Of a stretch of DNA of 39,177 nucleotides, positions 15,419-22,232 are shown piece by piece. The DNA is from a virus, in the IMG/VR virus record IMGVR_UViG_3300005288_000010, positions 1 to 39,177 of that record; one strand, given 5' to 3'. The translations under genes and the position numbers were made by a program. Position 1 is the first letter of the stretch, and each line of letters starts with the position of its first letter. A model generated the notes under the pieces. That model was not told the DNA's origin, ran no database searches, and was given only the letters and a program-made list of their open reading frames with translations.

Positions 15419-15586
15419 TTATTTTTCGTCTTTATGTAGCGATGGGCGATACTCGTACAGGCCGCACTTCTCGCACCAGTACTCGCTGCGATTTCCGCTA
15501 CGGTAGTTGATTTCATCGCCATGAATGTTCCGCTCAAAATTCCAGCGATGACGACAAAACAACAAAGCCCAAATCATTTTCAACAT
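15419..15586 (-). CDS. 55-aa protein with a CxxC motif (DUF1660-like)
   Basis: ATG 15586 has GAAGGAGAGC upstream and yields MLKMIWALLFCRHRWNFERN to EYWCEKCGLYEYRPSLHKDEK. The hydrophobic start, CRHRW and the later CEKCG resemble small prophage proteins of the DUF1660 type. Together Cys-His and Cys-Cys could bind a metal. The gene is below the usual length cutoff but the start signal is strong. Confidence 0.6.
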   Translation of the reverse strand: MLKMIWALLFCRHRWNFERNIHGDEINYRSGNRSEYWCEKCGLYEYRPSLHKDEK

Positions 15587-15588
15587 GC

Positions 15589-15774
15589 TTAGCTCTCCTT
15601 CTGTTTTTCAATGCCTAGCGCCTCATGCGCAAGGTCAACTTGTATTGGTGATAAGTCTTTTGCCTTGCGCTCAAAGCGATAAATGATGCGCTTGGCCCAT
15701 GCCTTGTGGTCTGTTCGGTCGGTCAGGTGAAATGGAAACGCCGCTTCTGCTTCGGATCGGAGTGCGTGAGTCAT
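15589..15774 (-). CDS. hypothetical protein
   Basis: This 61-aa protein overlaps the stop of the preceding replication gene as ATGA. It has DHKAWAKRIIYRFERKAKDL and a helical C-terminus. The coupling to the helicase-loader-like gene places it in the replication operon, but no function is recognised. Confidence 0.6.
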   Translation of the reverse strand: MTHALRSEAEAAFPFHLTDRTDHKAWAKRIIYRFERKAKDLSPIQVDLAHEALGIEKQKES

Positions 15775-16418
15775 GGTTTAGCCGCTTTCAAAGTAAGGAG
15801 CAAGGAGGCAAGGCGCTTCTTGCCTTCTGGTGATGGGCCAGCAAGAAGTGGATGATTTTTCACGCCCAGCATCTTGACCAGATCGTATGCGTGTTCTGGC
15901 AGAGCATCGGTAGCCACGCCAATAGCGATGTGGCCTGCTGTAACGGCGCTGGCTAGCATTGAAAGCCTTCCCTGTACGTCAGTACCAAACGATGGGAAAT
16001 AAACCGGCTGACGGCCTTCTAGCTTCGCTTTCTCGACAAGGCGCGTGTATGCATCCCGGAACGCCATGCGCGCCGCAACCTTGTCGCCCATTTGCAGCAG
16101 GTCGGTGGCCGATGCCATGGCCTGCGCAATCTCTTCGGTCATCAGTGCTGAATCGGCCTCTGACTTAGGCATCAGCGCCCAAGCTTCATCTGCACCAAGC
16201 CAGTTCCCATCCAGTTGCGTTTTGCATCGGTCAAGAATATCTGACAGTTGCGGCTTGAACTTGCTCGTGTCGATGAAGTTGCTTACGGCGCGAGTTACGA
16301 CGCCAGCAGGAAACACGCCAAGCTTGGCCATCCAAATCTGGATGCGCTCTGGCGCGAACTCTGGCAAGTCAAACTCTGCTGTCAGTACCGCAATTGCTTT
16401 TGCTATTTCTACACTCAT
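15771..16418 (-). CDS. putative replication protein / helicase loader (lambda P position)
   Basis: This 215-aa helical protein is encoded directly after the DUF1376 initiator with an ATGA overlap, the usual order for an initiator followed by a helicase loader. The N-terminal part (VLTAEFDLPEFAPERIQIWM, then ISNFIDTSKFKPQLSDIL-like spacing) resembles loader or primosome accessory domains. A later stretch is ATDLLQMGDKVAARMAFRDA. No Walker A motif is present, so it is not a DnaC-type ATPase. Function is inferred mainly from context. Confidence 0.55.
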   Translation of the reverse strand: MSVEIAKAIAVLTAEFDLPEFAPERIQIWMAKLGVFPAGVVTRAVSNFIDTSKFKPQLSDILDRCKTQLDGNWLGADEAWALMPKSEADSALMTEEIAQAMASATDLLQMGDKVAARMAFRDAYTRLVEKAKLEGRQPVYFPSFGTDVQGRLSMLASAVTAGHIAIGVATDALPEHAYDLVKMLGVKNHPLLAGPSPEGKKRLASLLLTLKAAKP

Positions 16419-17242
16419 GATGGATTTTCCTGTAAGTAACGTTCCAAGTTGGTCAATGTTTTTTGCTGATTCACGGTGCGCCCTGTCTGCTGCGGCCCTC
16501 GATCAGCAATTGCCATGAACTTGTCAACCTTTGGGCCATCGCGGCAAATCAGCTCAATGTCGTCATAAACCGTTTGGCGGTCATTGGCTCCCTGGCTGAA
16601 CGGATCGTACTTGCAGCCATCAACAGCTCGGCATAGCTGGCTCACCGTGTAGCCGTCCTTCAAGCGTGCGCCGATGTTCTTGCTTCGCTTGGCGTCCAGT
16701 TGTGCCGCTGGGTGATTCATGACCTGCTTCCAGTATTCGAAAACCTCGGCCGTCTCGGCGGAAGCCGGGACAGTGGGTTTGACCTTAGATGGTGGTTTAT
16801 GGTTAATGGTTAATGGTTTATGGTTAGCTTGTGATCCGCTTTCTTGTAGGTTGCAATCCGGTTGCAATCCGGTTCCGTCTTGCATCCCGCTGGCAACCGG
16901 CAAGGAACCGGATGGGTTATTTTTCCTTGGCCTTCCACCTTTTTTCCCATTATCTCTTGCCTTTTCTGCATTGGAACGATAGGAATCAAGTTCCTTTTCA
17001 CAGCGATCATGAACCCATCCGGTTTCTCCTTGGTTAAACTTAAGGCGCAATATTTTTGCAACAGATTTAACTTCATCGTCAGTTGCTCCGATGCTGTCGC
17101 ATATATCTTGCATATCTAGAGGCAATGGCGATTCCTTGTCGTAGTACACGTCAAGCATGTCGCGGTAGAGCCAGCGCTCTTGCCGTGACATATTCGATGT
17201 ACCAGACCGAAAATCCCCGATGTGGTGTTTGTAGTAGTACAT
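16415..17242 (-). CDS. replication initiator, DUF1376 (YdaU-like)
   Basis: ATG 17242 (MYYYKHHIGDFRSGTSNMSR) is chosen over 17263 because the conserved domain begins there; the product is 275 aa. The DUF1376 domain spans residues about 1-100 (ERWLYRDMLDVYYDKESPLP, VKSVAKILRLKFNQGETGWV). A low-complexity linker follows (KKGGRPRKNNPSGS, NHKPLTINHKP). The C-terminal domain contains VFEYWKQVMNHPAAQLDAKR and ARLKDGYTVSQLCRAVDGC. The linker DNA carries tandem repeats that look like origin iterons, as in lambda O. It lies downstream of the nucleotidyltransferase gene and upstream of the loader. Confidence 0.8.
   Translation of the reverse strand: MYYYKHHIGDFRSGTSNMSRQERWLYRDMLDVYYDKESPLPLDMQDICDSIGATDDEVKSVAKILRLKFNQGETGWVHDRCEKELDSYRSNAEKARDNGKKGGRPRKNNPSGSLPVASGMQDGTGLQPDCNLQESGSQANHKPLTINHKPPSKVKPTVPASAETAEVFEYWKQVMNHPAAQLDAKRSKNIGARLKDGYTVSQLCRAVDGCKYDPFSQGANDRQTVYDDIELICRDGPKVDKFMAIADRGPQQTGRTVNQQKTLTNLERYLQENPS
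16793..16827. repeat. five tandem 7-bp repeats inside the initiator gene (iteron candidate)
   Basis: Five head-to-tail copies of TGGTTWR occupy 16793-16827 (TGGTTTA, TGGTTAA, TGGTTAA, TGGTTTA, TGGTTAG). They encode the NHKPLTINHKP linker. Short tandem repeats inside an initiator gene suggest an origin of the lambda O type. Confidence 0.5.
16849..16872. repeat. tandem 11-bp repeat next to the iterons
   Basis: GGTTGCAATCC occurs at 16849-16859 and 16860-16870, followed by a partial third copy GGTTCC. It lies 22 bases from the 7-bp repeats, inside the same linker region, and could be a second part of the origin. Confidence 0.45.
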
Positions 17243-17310
17243 TGAAATTCCGATACAATCCAAATTCGGCAGGCGAATACCTGCCGACAGTCAGCCAAAT
17301 GCGTATTGCA

Positions 17311-18198
17311 TCAGTCACCAAATGGGAAACTGACTGGAGCGGGCGGCGCAGGTGGAGCGGTGACATAAGGAATCTTGTCATCCTTAGGAATTTCGCCATC
17401 AGGAATCATGCGGACGCCTATCTTATGCAGCAATTCATCGGCACTCCCAGGCATTTCTTCTGGATCGGAATGAACCATAATGTCCGTGTTATCGAAGATT
17501 TTCAGGGCTGCATCCATGGTGAAAGGCTCAGATTCATCAATCTTTGCCTTCTCGCCGTACTGGCCACCTATGGCTCGAGCAAGGTCATCCCAAGATGACA
17601 ATGGAATTTCATGGCAGCACAGCGCTATGCGCAACAAATCACCCTTGCCGATAGAATAGCCGCGCTCTTGATATTTGAGGACGCGTACAAGCGAACCAAA
17701 GGGATAGCGGGTACCGCTATGGAAGCGTAGGAAGCGCTGAGCAGCATGTTTCAGGAAGTCATTGTGCAGCACGAAAGTTTCTGCGTCGATATCGTATGCG
17801 GCCATACATATAGTAAAATCAAAGGCATCAAAAATCTCTTCTGGATTCTTGAAGAAATCAAAGTGCATGAGTTGAATGATGTGCTCATTCGATGCGAAAG
17901 TTACGGCGCGATCAGTCGCAGCAAGACACCACATACCATTGTCATAGGCATCTTCAACAGCCTGAATGAACGACTCTTTCGATTTAAAATAAAGGTCAAT
18001 ATCTTTGATTGGCTGCTTGGTAAATGCGCTAGTCAGTGCTCCGCCAGCAATGAAAGCGCCCGCTGGCAGAAATTCGTCAGCCGCTTCCTTTATGCGCTTG
18101 AGTTCTTGAAGATGGTTACGGATAGAAAGTTTCGATTTTTCTGCGCCAGCATCGCGCTGTTCGGTAAGGAAGTTGATTACTTGGTCTAAGTTGTTCAT
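17311..18198 (-). CDS. nucleotidyltransferase-fold protein
   Basis: This 295-aa protein has the nucleotidyltransferase signature FIAGGALTSAFTKQPIKDID, with GG at 52-53 and D66-x-D68 as probable metal ligands. A third acidic residue could be in HFDFFKNPEEIFDAFDFTI near 115-130. The helical remainder ends in a Pro-rich tail (PPAPPAPVSFPF). The substrate (tRNA, other RNA, protein or nucleotide) cannot be told. ATG 18198 lies only about 16 bases after the U-run of the structured RNA on the same strand and has no clear Shine-Dalgarno; the nearest GGAG is inside the RNA terminator stem. Expression may therefore depend on that element. Confidence 0.75.
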   Translation of the reverse strand: MNNLDQVINFLTEQRDAGAEKSKLSIRNHLQELKRIKEAADEFLPAGAFIAGGALTSAFTKQPIKDIDLYFKSKESFIQAVEDAYDNGMWCLAATDRAVTFASNEHIIQLMHFDFFKNPEEIFDAFDFTICMAAYDIDAETFVLHNDFLKHAAQRFLRFHSGTRYPFGSLVRVLKYQERGYSIGKGDLLRIALCCHEIPLSSWDDLARAIGGQYGEKAKIDESEPFTMDAALKIFDNTDIMVHSDPEEMPGSADELLHKIGVRMIPDGEIPKDDKIPYVTAPPAPPAPVSFPFGD

Positions 18199-18213
18199 TT
18201 TTTAAATGCCCAT

Positions 18214-18298
18214 AAAAAAAGGCTTCTCCTGCACCGTCCCTTCGTGAAAAGGGTTGGACGAACGGGTCAGTAACCCGCCACGATGCATGAGAAGCCTT
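18214..18298 (-). terminator. terminator stem-loop of structured RNA 2
   Basis: A 10-bp stem plus 4 bp beyond a mismatch is followed by a run of seven T on the minus strand. It would stop transcripts from the promoter at 18330-18358 just before the nucleotidyltransferase gene unless read through. The loop is unusually large and is itself folded. Confidence 0.7.
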
Positions 18299-18325
18299 AC
18301 TGATTTAGTTGCCGTCCAAGGCAAG
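18214..18325 (-). ncRNA. structured RNA 2 (paralogue of the plus-strand RNA at 24903)
   Basis: Read on the minus strand: hairpin P1 is TTGCC-TTGGAC-GGCAA (18324-18309), followed by an A-rich linker. A long stem P2 has AAGGCTTCTC and TGCA (18298-18284, one internal mismatch) pairing with 18233-18219. Inside P2 are a hairpin CGGGT-tactg-ACCCG (18263-18277), the segment CGTCCAA (18254-18260) and a second hairpin CCCTT/AAGGG (18238-18253). CGTCCAA is complementary to TTGGACG of the P1 loop and flank (7 bp), giving a pseudoknot or kissing contact. P2 ends in seven U (18220-18214). It has its own promoter and lies between two terminators. The NTase gene starts about 16 bases further on. Confidence 0.7.
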
Positions 18326-18329
18326 ACAA

Positions 18330-18358
18330 ATTGTGCCACCTCTATATCCGATTAGCAA
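18330..18358 (-). promoter_or_regulatory. extended -10 promoter for structured RNA 2
   Basis: The minus strand shows TTGCTA (18358-18353), a 17-base spacer and CACAAT (18335-18330), with TGG directly upstream of the -10 (extended -10 motif). The predicted start is about 18324, the first base of hairpin P1. Each hexamer matches four of six consensus bases. Confidence 0.5.
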
Positions 18359-18394
18359 GAATTATCGGAGGAAATTTGTAACAGTGGCGTAAAG

Positions 18395-18415
18395 AAAAAG
18401 CCCCACGAAGGGGCT
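18395..18415 (-). terminator. intrinsic terminator after the ninG operon
   Basis: AGCCCC (18399-18404) pairs with GGGGCT (18410-18415) around a 5-base loop, followed on the minus strand by a T run. It lies 24 bases beyond the stop of the ASCH-like gene and separates it from structured RNA 2. Confidence 0.8.
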
Positions 18416-18438
18416 AGAAGAGGGGCGACTGGCGAGTG

Positions 18439-18714
18439 CTACGCTACGACAGGGATAGCGAAGACCTCAACAAGATCAGGGCCAAAGTGTGGATGCAGAA
18501 GATCGCGCACGGCATAGCCACGATATGGGAACTCCAGGCGCCGGCTTGCGTCATCCTTCTTCGGGTAGCCAAGAGTAATCACTACTTTATCGTAATGCTG
18601 GCCTAGTAGGCGCTTATACCAATAATCGGTGGTAAGGCGGTATTCACAATCTTTCAGGCCATCTCGGATCTGTTCAAAATAGATACGTTTTACTGGCAAA
18701 GTCAAAATTCTCAT
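18439..18714 (-). CDS. ASCH-domain-like small protein
   Basis: This 91-aa protein begins MRILTLPVKRIYFEQIRDGL and has KDCEYRLTTDYWYKRL, VVITLGYPKKDDASRRLEF and HPHFGPDLVEVFAIPV. The pattern KxxYFEQI-G-K-x-EYR is that of phage ASCH proteins, a beta-barrel fold related to PUA and thought to bind RNA or modified nucleosides. The start directly follows the stop of the upstream gene (TAAATG). It is the last gene before the terminator at 18395-18415. Confidence 0.75.
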   Translation of the reverse strand: MRILTLPVKRIYFEQIRDGLKDCEYRLTTDYWYKRLLGQHYDKVVITLGYPKKDDASRRLEFPYRGYAVRDLLHPHFGPDLVEVFAIPVVA

Positions 18715-18993
18715 TTATTTCTCCAATAGTTCAATTTGTCTAGGATCATTCGGCGGCGCAACGTAGATGATGCGCTTGCCGGGATCGGTGGGGGCTTCAC
18801 AGTCGCGTTGACCAGCGCGGATAGCGAGAGCGCAGGCCTCGCGGCAGATTGCAGCTCTCTGGTGGCGGAACAGACAGCCATTGCACGTATCCGCCTTGCC
18901 GTCCCGCTCCACCGCTAAAAACAGCATTGCGGCAGGCGAAAGCGCATCGCCATGCAGGCCAAGCCAGTCAGCTACTGCGACGAGCGCAGACAT
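18715..18993 (-). CDS. hypothetical cysteine-containing protein
   Basis: This 92-aa protein has LVAVADWLGLHGDALSPAAM followed by CNGCLFRHQRAAICREACAL, a four-Cys cluster with one His that could bind zinc or an Fe-S cluster. The C-terminus (DPGKRIIYVAPPNDPRQIEL) is typical of phage hypotheticals. It is coupled to the upstream gene through TAATG. Confidence 0.6.
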   Translation of the reverse strand: MSALVAVADWLGLHGDALSPAAMLFLAVERDGKADTCNGCLFRHQRAAICREACALAIRAGQRDCEAPTDPGKRIIYVAPPNDPRQIELLEK

Positions 18994-19169
18994 TATTTTG
19001 TCGTGTCTTTGACATTCTTCATCACCTTTTCCAGCGCTTCCGCTGTGTAAGGCTTGTCCTTGTCAGTCATTGCGCCGCCCATGGTGATAACGTCAGCGAC
19101 GAGAGCAACAGGCGTTTCGACAACAACACCAATCACGGCTTTGGTCAGGCTAAACAGATTTGAAAACAT
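18993..19169 (-). CDS. 58-aa conserved phage protein
   Basis: The frame MFSNLFSLTKAVIGVVVETP continues with VALVADVITMGGAMTDKDKP and ends VMKNVKDTTK. It has a ribosome binding site (AAAGGG) and a TAATG overlap with the next gene. The pattern of a hydrophobic N-terminal half and charged end is one I associate with small phage proteins of unknown function, perhaps membrane-associated. Confidence 0.6.
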   Translation of the reverse strand: MFSNLFSLTKAVIGVVVETPVALVADVITMGGAMTDKDKPYTAEALEKVMKNVKDTTK

Positions 19170-19170
19170 T

Positions 19171-19761
19171 TTATTTCCCTTTCAGTTCCCGAAGCTTGGC
19201 GGTATAGGTGGCCTTGATGGCCTTGAGTTCATCAATCGAATACTTCTTAGGCGGCACTTCCATTTCCAACATTTCAACGCTCGCCAGGCCAATACGCCGG
19301 ATCAGCTCCTTGCGGTAGTTCAGCGCGTTTCCTGATAAATGAACATTACAGGGCTGGCATTGCAACCACACGTTCAACTCGTTAAACCGATGCGTAGGAT
19401 GCGCGCCAACACTGAGAAAATGCCCCGCATGATTCTGGCCTTGATGATGCCTGCCACAACTTACGCATGGCAGGCCAGCAGCCTCATCACGAGCGCGGCA
19501 GAAGGCGTTAAAAGCCGTCTGCGCCTCCTTCATCCAATCAGCGCGCCGCTTGAGCTTGGCAAGCCCTTCCTGGCGCTCCTTGCGGTCTGTGCGCTCACGT
19601 TCCAGCTTGGCGAATGCAGCGCCGCACTCAGGCGAGCAAACCTTGTGCGTCATGCTGCGCGGCTGGAATGGCGTACGGCACGTTTTCACCGCGCACTTGC
19701 GAAGGCGAATCTTTGGCTCCTTTGCTGGCTGGCGCTTGAATTCTGAACGTTTGAGTGTCAT
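19171..19761 (-). CDS. ninG: NinG / Rap-like recombination nuclease
   Basis: This 196-aa protein matches the NinG family (lambda Rap). It has an N-terminal zinc-binding pattern (CAVKTCRTPFQPRS, VCSPECGAAFA). A coiled coil with ERTDRKERQEGLAKLKRRAD follows. The core has CRARDEAAGLPCVSCGRHH, NHAGHFLSVGAHP and FNELNVWLQCQPCN, an HNH-like layout. In lambda, Rap processes branched DNA and Holliday junctions during Red recombination. It overlaps ninB by ATGA, as is common. Confidence 0.9.
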   Translation of the reverse strand: MTLKRSEFKRQPAKEPKIRLRKCAVKTCRTPFQPRSMTHKVCSPECGAAFAKLERERTDRKERQEGLAKLKRRADWMKEAQTAFNAFCRARDEAAGLPCVSCGRHHQGQNHAGHFLSVGAHPTHRFNELNVWLQCQPCNVHLSGNALNYRKELIRRIGLASVEMLEMEVPPKKYSIDELKAIKATYTAKLRELKGK

Positions 19762-20228
19762 TTAGCTCCTTTCGGTTCAGTCCATTTGATATCCAGTTCA
19801 GCGCCAAGCGCATAGAGCCACTCAATGAAAACGATGGCCAGGCGAAGCGGGAACTTCTTCGACTGCACGCCAAGCATCACCACGCCAGAGCCATCGAACG
19901 CTGGGGCTATCTCTACCTGGCCCATGCCATGCCACAGCGGCGCTATGTCCGGGTCTTTGTGCGTGTCTCGCTTGAACTGGTCGATAAGGATGCGCTTCAT
20001 ATCGTCCTGATGCCAGCGCTTGCCGCAATGCTCGTACTGCCTGGCAATGTCGCCGATCATCGCATGGTATTTTTGCTCTTGATCGCGGCTCTTCTTAGGC
20101 AATGGCCGGTCAAGCACAAAGCGGATCGGGTTGTCAGCATCCAGCGGTGCGCGGCTGATAGCCTCAATTGCCCGCTGCACCTGCTCCGGCGTGCGCAGCA
20201 TAACGGTGCGCTCTTCGAAGTCGATCAT
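19758..20228 (-). CDS. ninB: NinB (lambda Orf) recombination mediator
   Basis: This 156-aa protein fits NinB (about 146 aa in lambda): VQRAIEAISRAPLDADNPIR, RPLPKKSRDQEQKYHAMIGDI, WHQDDMKRILIDQFKRDT and the C-terminal RLAIVFIEWLYALGAELDIK. It binds single-stranded DNA/SSB and assists annealing-type recombination. It lies upstream of ninG and on the opposite arm from Bet and Exo, so the recombination functions are split between two transcripts. Start ATG overlaps the upstream stop. Confidence 0.9.
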   Translation of the reverse strand: MIDFEERTVMLRTPEQVQRAIEAISRAPLDADNPIRFVLDRPLPKKSRDQEQKYHAMIGDIARQYEHCGKRWHQDDMKRILIDQFKRDTHKDPDIAPLWHGMGQVEIAPAFDGSGVVMLGVQSKKFPLRLAIVFIEWLYALGAELDIKWTEPKGAK

Positions 20229-20422
20229 TTCCCAGCCTCATGACACGTTTTGCACTTGTAGATGCGGCGGCGAGCGCTTGGGCTAGGCATGGACTTGCGG
20301 CCAAGGATTGATTTAAAGATTCCGCAGACGCCACATGAGAACGTCGAGCTAGGCCCAGGCGACATTGTCAGCGTGCGCTCCCGGTACGATCCGGCAGAGT
20401 CGAAAATGTGGCGGCTGCTCAT
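20225..20422 (-). CDS. small zinc-ribbon protein
   Basis: This 65-aa protein has CGVCGIF and CKTC near the C-terminus, a Cys4 zinc-ribbon layout separated by a basic stretch (GRKSMPSPSARRRIYK). ATGA overlaps join it to both neighbours. Function is unknown; it could be a DNA-binding accessory to NinB. Confidence 0.6.
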   Translation of the reverse strand: MSSRHIFDSAGSYRERTLTMSPGPSSTFSCGVCGIFKSILGRKSMPSPSARRRIYKCKTCHEAGK

Positions 20423-20652
20423 TCTGCTATCTCCAAGTCATATAGCCGATGGCGCACTTTGAATTCCTTGCCGCGATTTCCTCGTTTTTGCCATGTGATC
20501 CAGTAATACACACTTGTATATCGCGCGTGTTCAAAGACTTGAATCGAATCAACAATTGCAACTCTGTCTTTTGTCTTTTTTTGATATTCAACCAGATAAC
20601 CATTAGGGTCTTTCAGACGGACGCAGCTGCCGACTTTAATTTCGCTCATCAT
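20419..20652 (-). CDS. hypothetical protein
   Basis: ATG 20652 follows GGAGGGGAA and overlaps the upstream stop; it yields 77 aa (MMSEIKVGSCVRLKDPNGYL). The body is beta-rich (DRVAIVDSIQVF, YTSVYYWITWQKRG, FKVRHRLYDLEI) and could be a small SH3-like barrel. No family is recognised. Confidence 0.6.
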   Translation of the reverse strand: MMSEIKVGSCVRLKDPNGYLVEYQKKTKDRVAIVDSIQVFEHARYTSVYYWITWQKRGNRGKEFKVRHRLYDLEIAE

Positions 20653-21044
20653 TTCCCCTCCAGCGTATCGCATGCGTCTAAATAGCTACGGACACGGGCG
20701 ATTTCCAGCACTTCGGCCACTTCCAGCCCGCGATCTAAGTATTCCTTGGCGCGAGAATCAACCGCTTCCAGAACCTCGCGCAGCAGCGCACGGGCGGCAT
20801 TGAGTTCGGCTTTGGCGGCGTCACGTTGATCCTGAAGATCAATCATCGGCTTGATGAAATTATCTCCAATCCGCTCAAGTGAGCCCGTATCTATTCCTTC
20901 GCATGCGTTCCAGGCGGCAGCAAGGCGGCGCGCAATATGATGATCTTTAACATCAATATCCTTTCTTCCTAGTCGTATGACGCTGAAAAAGTAATCGCTA
21001 CCCGTATCTGTAACGGTCATGCGCCCCTTGGTATGCTCGCTCAT
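20649..21044 (-). CDS. conserved phage hypothetical protein
   Basis: This 131-aa protein has the pattern HTKGRMTVTDTGSD followed by HHIARRLAAAWNACEGIDTG and a C-terminal coiled coil (DQRDAAKAELNAARALLREV). The ARRLxAAWNACEGI core is widespread in phages of proteobacteria. Function is unknown. It is coupled at both ends by ATGA overlaps. Confidence 0.65.
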   Translation of the reverse strand: MSEHTKGRMTVTDTGSDYFFSVIRLGRKDIDVKDHHIARRLAAAWNACEGIDTGSLERIGDNFIKPMIDLQDQRDAAKAELNAARALLREVLEAVDSRAKEYLDRGLEVAEVLEIARVRSYLDACDTLEGK

Positions 21045-21433
21045 TTCGTACCTTCCTGCGCCTTGATTTCGGCTTCGATTTCTCCATCAATATTGGCAAG
21101 ATTTTTTGCCGCCTCAAGCTCATAGTCTGCACGCAATGCCTCAAGCGCAAGCAAACGCGTGCTGTACAAAGACCTTGAATTCTGCGATGCGCTTGCATAT
21201 CTTGCTTTGGATGGGTCTGGCGCTGGGCCATGCCCATTTACTACACAGCCTGACCATGCATCCCATACACGAATGCTGTTGACGTTATAGTCAAACCCTG
21301 AAGTGTATGCATTCGTGCCAGATGGCGGGGCAACATCACGCGCTGGCTTTTTGGTAAAGCGGAATGCCTTAGCCACCAAAAGGGAGCGCTTCAATTCGGC
21401 CATTTCCGCCAACTCTTTTTTGTTCATCGCCAT
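21041..21433 (-). CDS. hypothetical protein
   Basis: This 130-aa protein starts MAMNKKELAEMAELKRSLLV with GGAGAG upstream and is coupled to a 24-codon frame by TAATG. It has RVWDAWSGCVVNGHGPAPDP and a helical C-terminus ending DGEIEAEIKAQEGTK. No family is recognised. Confidence 0.6.
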   Translation of the reverse strand: MAMNKKELAEMAELKRSLLVAKAFRFTKKPARDVAPPSGTNAYTSGFDYNVNSIRVWDAWSGCVVNGHGPAPDPSKARYASASQNSRSLYSTRLLALEALRADYELEAAKNLANIDGEIEAEIKAQEGTK

Positions 21434-21507
21434 TATTTACTCTCCTGTTGCGCCTTGATGCGCTTCCATGCTTCGATTGTCATTACTTGGGGTGGGTGGT
21501 CGGTCAT
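21433..21507 (-). CDS. 24-aa coupled mini-ORF
   Basis: ATG 21507 overlaps the upstream stop (ATGA) and TAA overlaps the next ATG (TAATG). The peptide is MTDHPPQVMTIEAWKRIKAQ plus four residues. The double coupling suggests translation, perhaps only to carry ribosomes to the next gene. Confidence 0.4.
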   Translation of the reverse strand: MTDHPPQVMTIEAWKRIKAQQESK

Positions 21508-21884
21508 TCGCTAGCCTTTCCAAACAGGGCCGCAACGAGGTAATCCCTGCCCATGCCCATGTTGACAGCCTTCACCACGCGGCGCGAAAGCTCGTGTACG
21601 CCAGATGGCTTGCGGTCATCGCCGTAGGACGGGATATTAAGCACGGGATACGGCTTGTCGGTGACCGTGTAGTACAGCGTGCCGACGCGCTTGTTATCAC
21701 CCTCTGGCGCCTTTGCATAGCTCACATGGCCCATGTCCACAAGATTCTGCATCCACTTCTTGCAGCTATCTTTGCGAAGGCCGCTAAGGTCAGCAGCTTC
21801 CATTAGGCACATGACGCCATGCTCGGCCAGGGTACTGTGAAGCTCGCGCATCTTGAGCGTCGTTGCGATTGTCATGTTAGTCAT
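21504..21884 (-). CDS. winged-helix-like regulatory protein
   Basis: This 126-aa protein has LKMRELHSTLAEHGVMCLME, then LSGLRKDSCKKWMQNLVDMGHVSYAK, which reads as a winged-helix domain (recognition helix followed by a wing with VGTLYYTVTDKP). The C-terminal part is GVHELSRRVVKAVNMGMGRD. It follows the XRE-type regulator gene, so the two may form the immediate-early control pair. The DNA-binding role is inferred from fold pattern. Confidence 0.55.
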   Translation of the reverse strand: MTNMTIATTLKMRELHSTLAEHGVMCLMEAADLSGLRKDSCKKWMQNLVDMGHVSYAKAPEGDNKRVGTLYYTVTDKPYPVLNIPSYGDDRKPSGVHELSRRVVKAVNMGMGRDYLVAALFGKASE

Positions 21885-21886
21885 GG

Positions 21887-22132
21887 TTATTCCTTAGTGC
21901 CGCGCAGCTTAGGCAACTGAGCAAGAATTTCCTTGATCGTCCAGCCAGTAAGCTCATGAGTACGAATCACCAGAGTTGCGCCAAATGCCAAGCGACCATG
22001 GCGCAGCTTGCTAATTACTGGCGCCGTAACGTCCAGCGCACGAGCCAAAGCGGCATCGTTTTTCAGGCGCAGATGGCCCATGGTCAGATCGAGGAATTTG
22101 TTAGTCTGAATGCTGTTGATAGATGCGGCCAT
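21887..22132 (-). CDS. XRE-family small regulator (Cro/CI-like)
   Basis: This 81-aa protein has a helix-turn-helix at about 25-60 (KNDAALARALDVTAPVISKL followed by RHGRLAFGATLVIRTHELTG). It is the first gene of the leftward arm, with an AAGGAGC ribosome binding site. A nearby palindrome at 22185-22203 is a likely operator. Such proteins act as Cro-like repressors; no long CI-type repressor with a peptidase domain is present in the window. Confidence 0.8.
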   Translation of the reverse strand: MAASINSIQTNKFLDLTMGHLRLKNDAALARALDVTAPVISKLRHGRLAFGATLVIRTHELTGWTIKEILAQLPKLRGTKE

Positions 22133-22184
22133 GTGAAGCTCCTTGTTTCGTGGAATCCGGATTGGATGAGCAAAGTCTATCGCA

Positions 22185-22203
22185 CTAGAAACGTTTCGTC
22201 TAG
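22185..22203. promoter_or_regulatory. operator candidate (palindrome)
   Basis: CTAGA (22185-22189) and TCTAG (22199-22203) are perfect inverted half sites around AACGTTTCG, itself containing the palindrome AAACGTTT. It lies 53 bases before the leftward regulator gene. Confidence 0.5.
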
Positions 22204-22232
22204 TTATTTCTCATATAAATTCCACCTATGAA

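Noticed and set aside
16793-16872. CRISPR-like array
   Set aside because: The repeats are 7 and 11 bases, directly tandem with no spacers, and sit inside an initiator gene; iterons explain them better.
18214-18325. Hammerhead or other self-cleaving ribozyme
   Set aside because: The region folds well and contains GAAA, but the CUGANGA core is missing on both strands.
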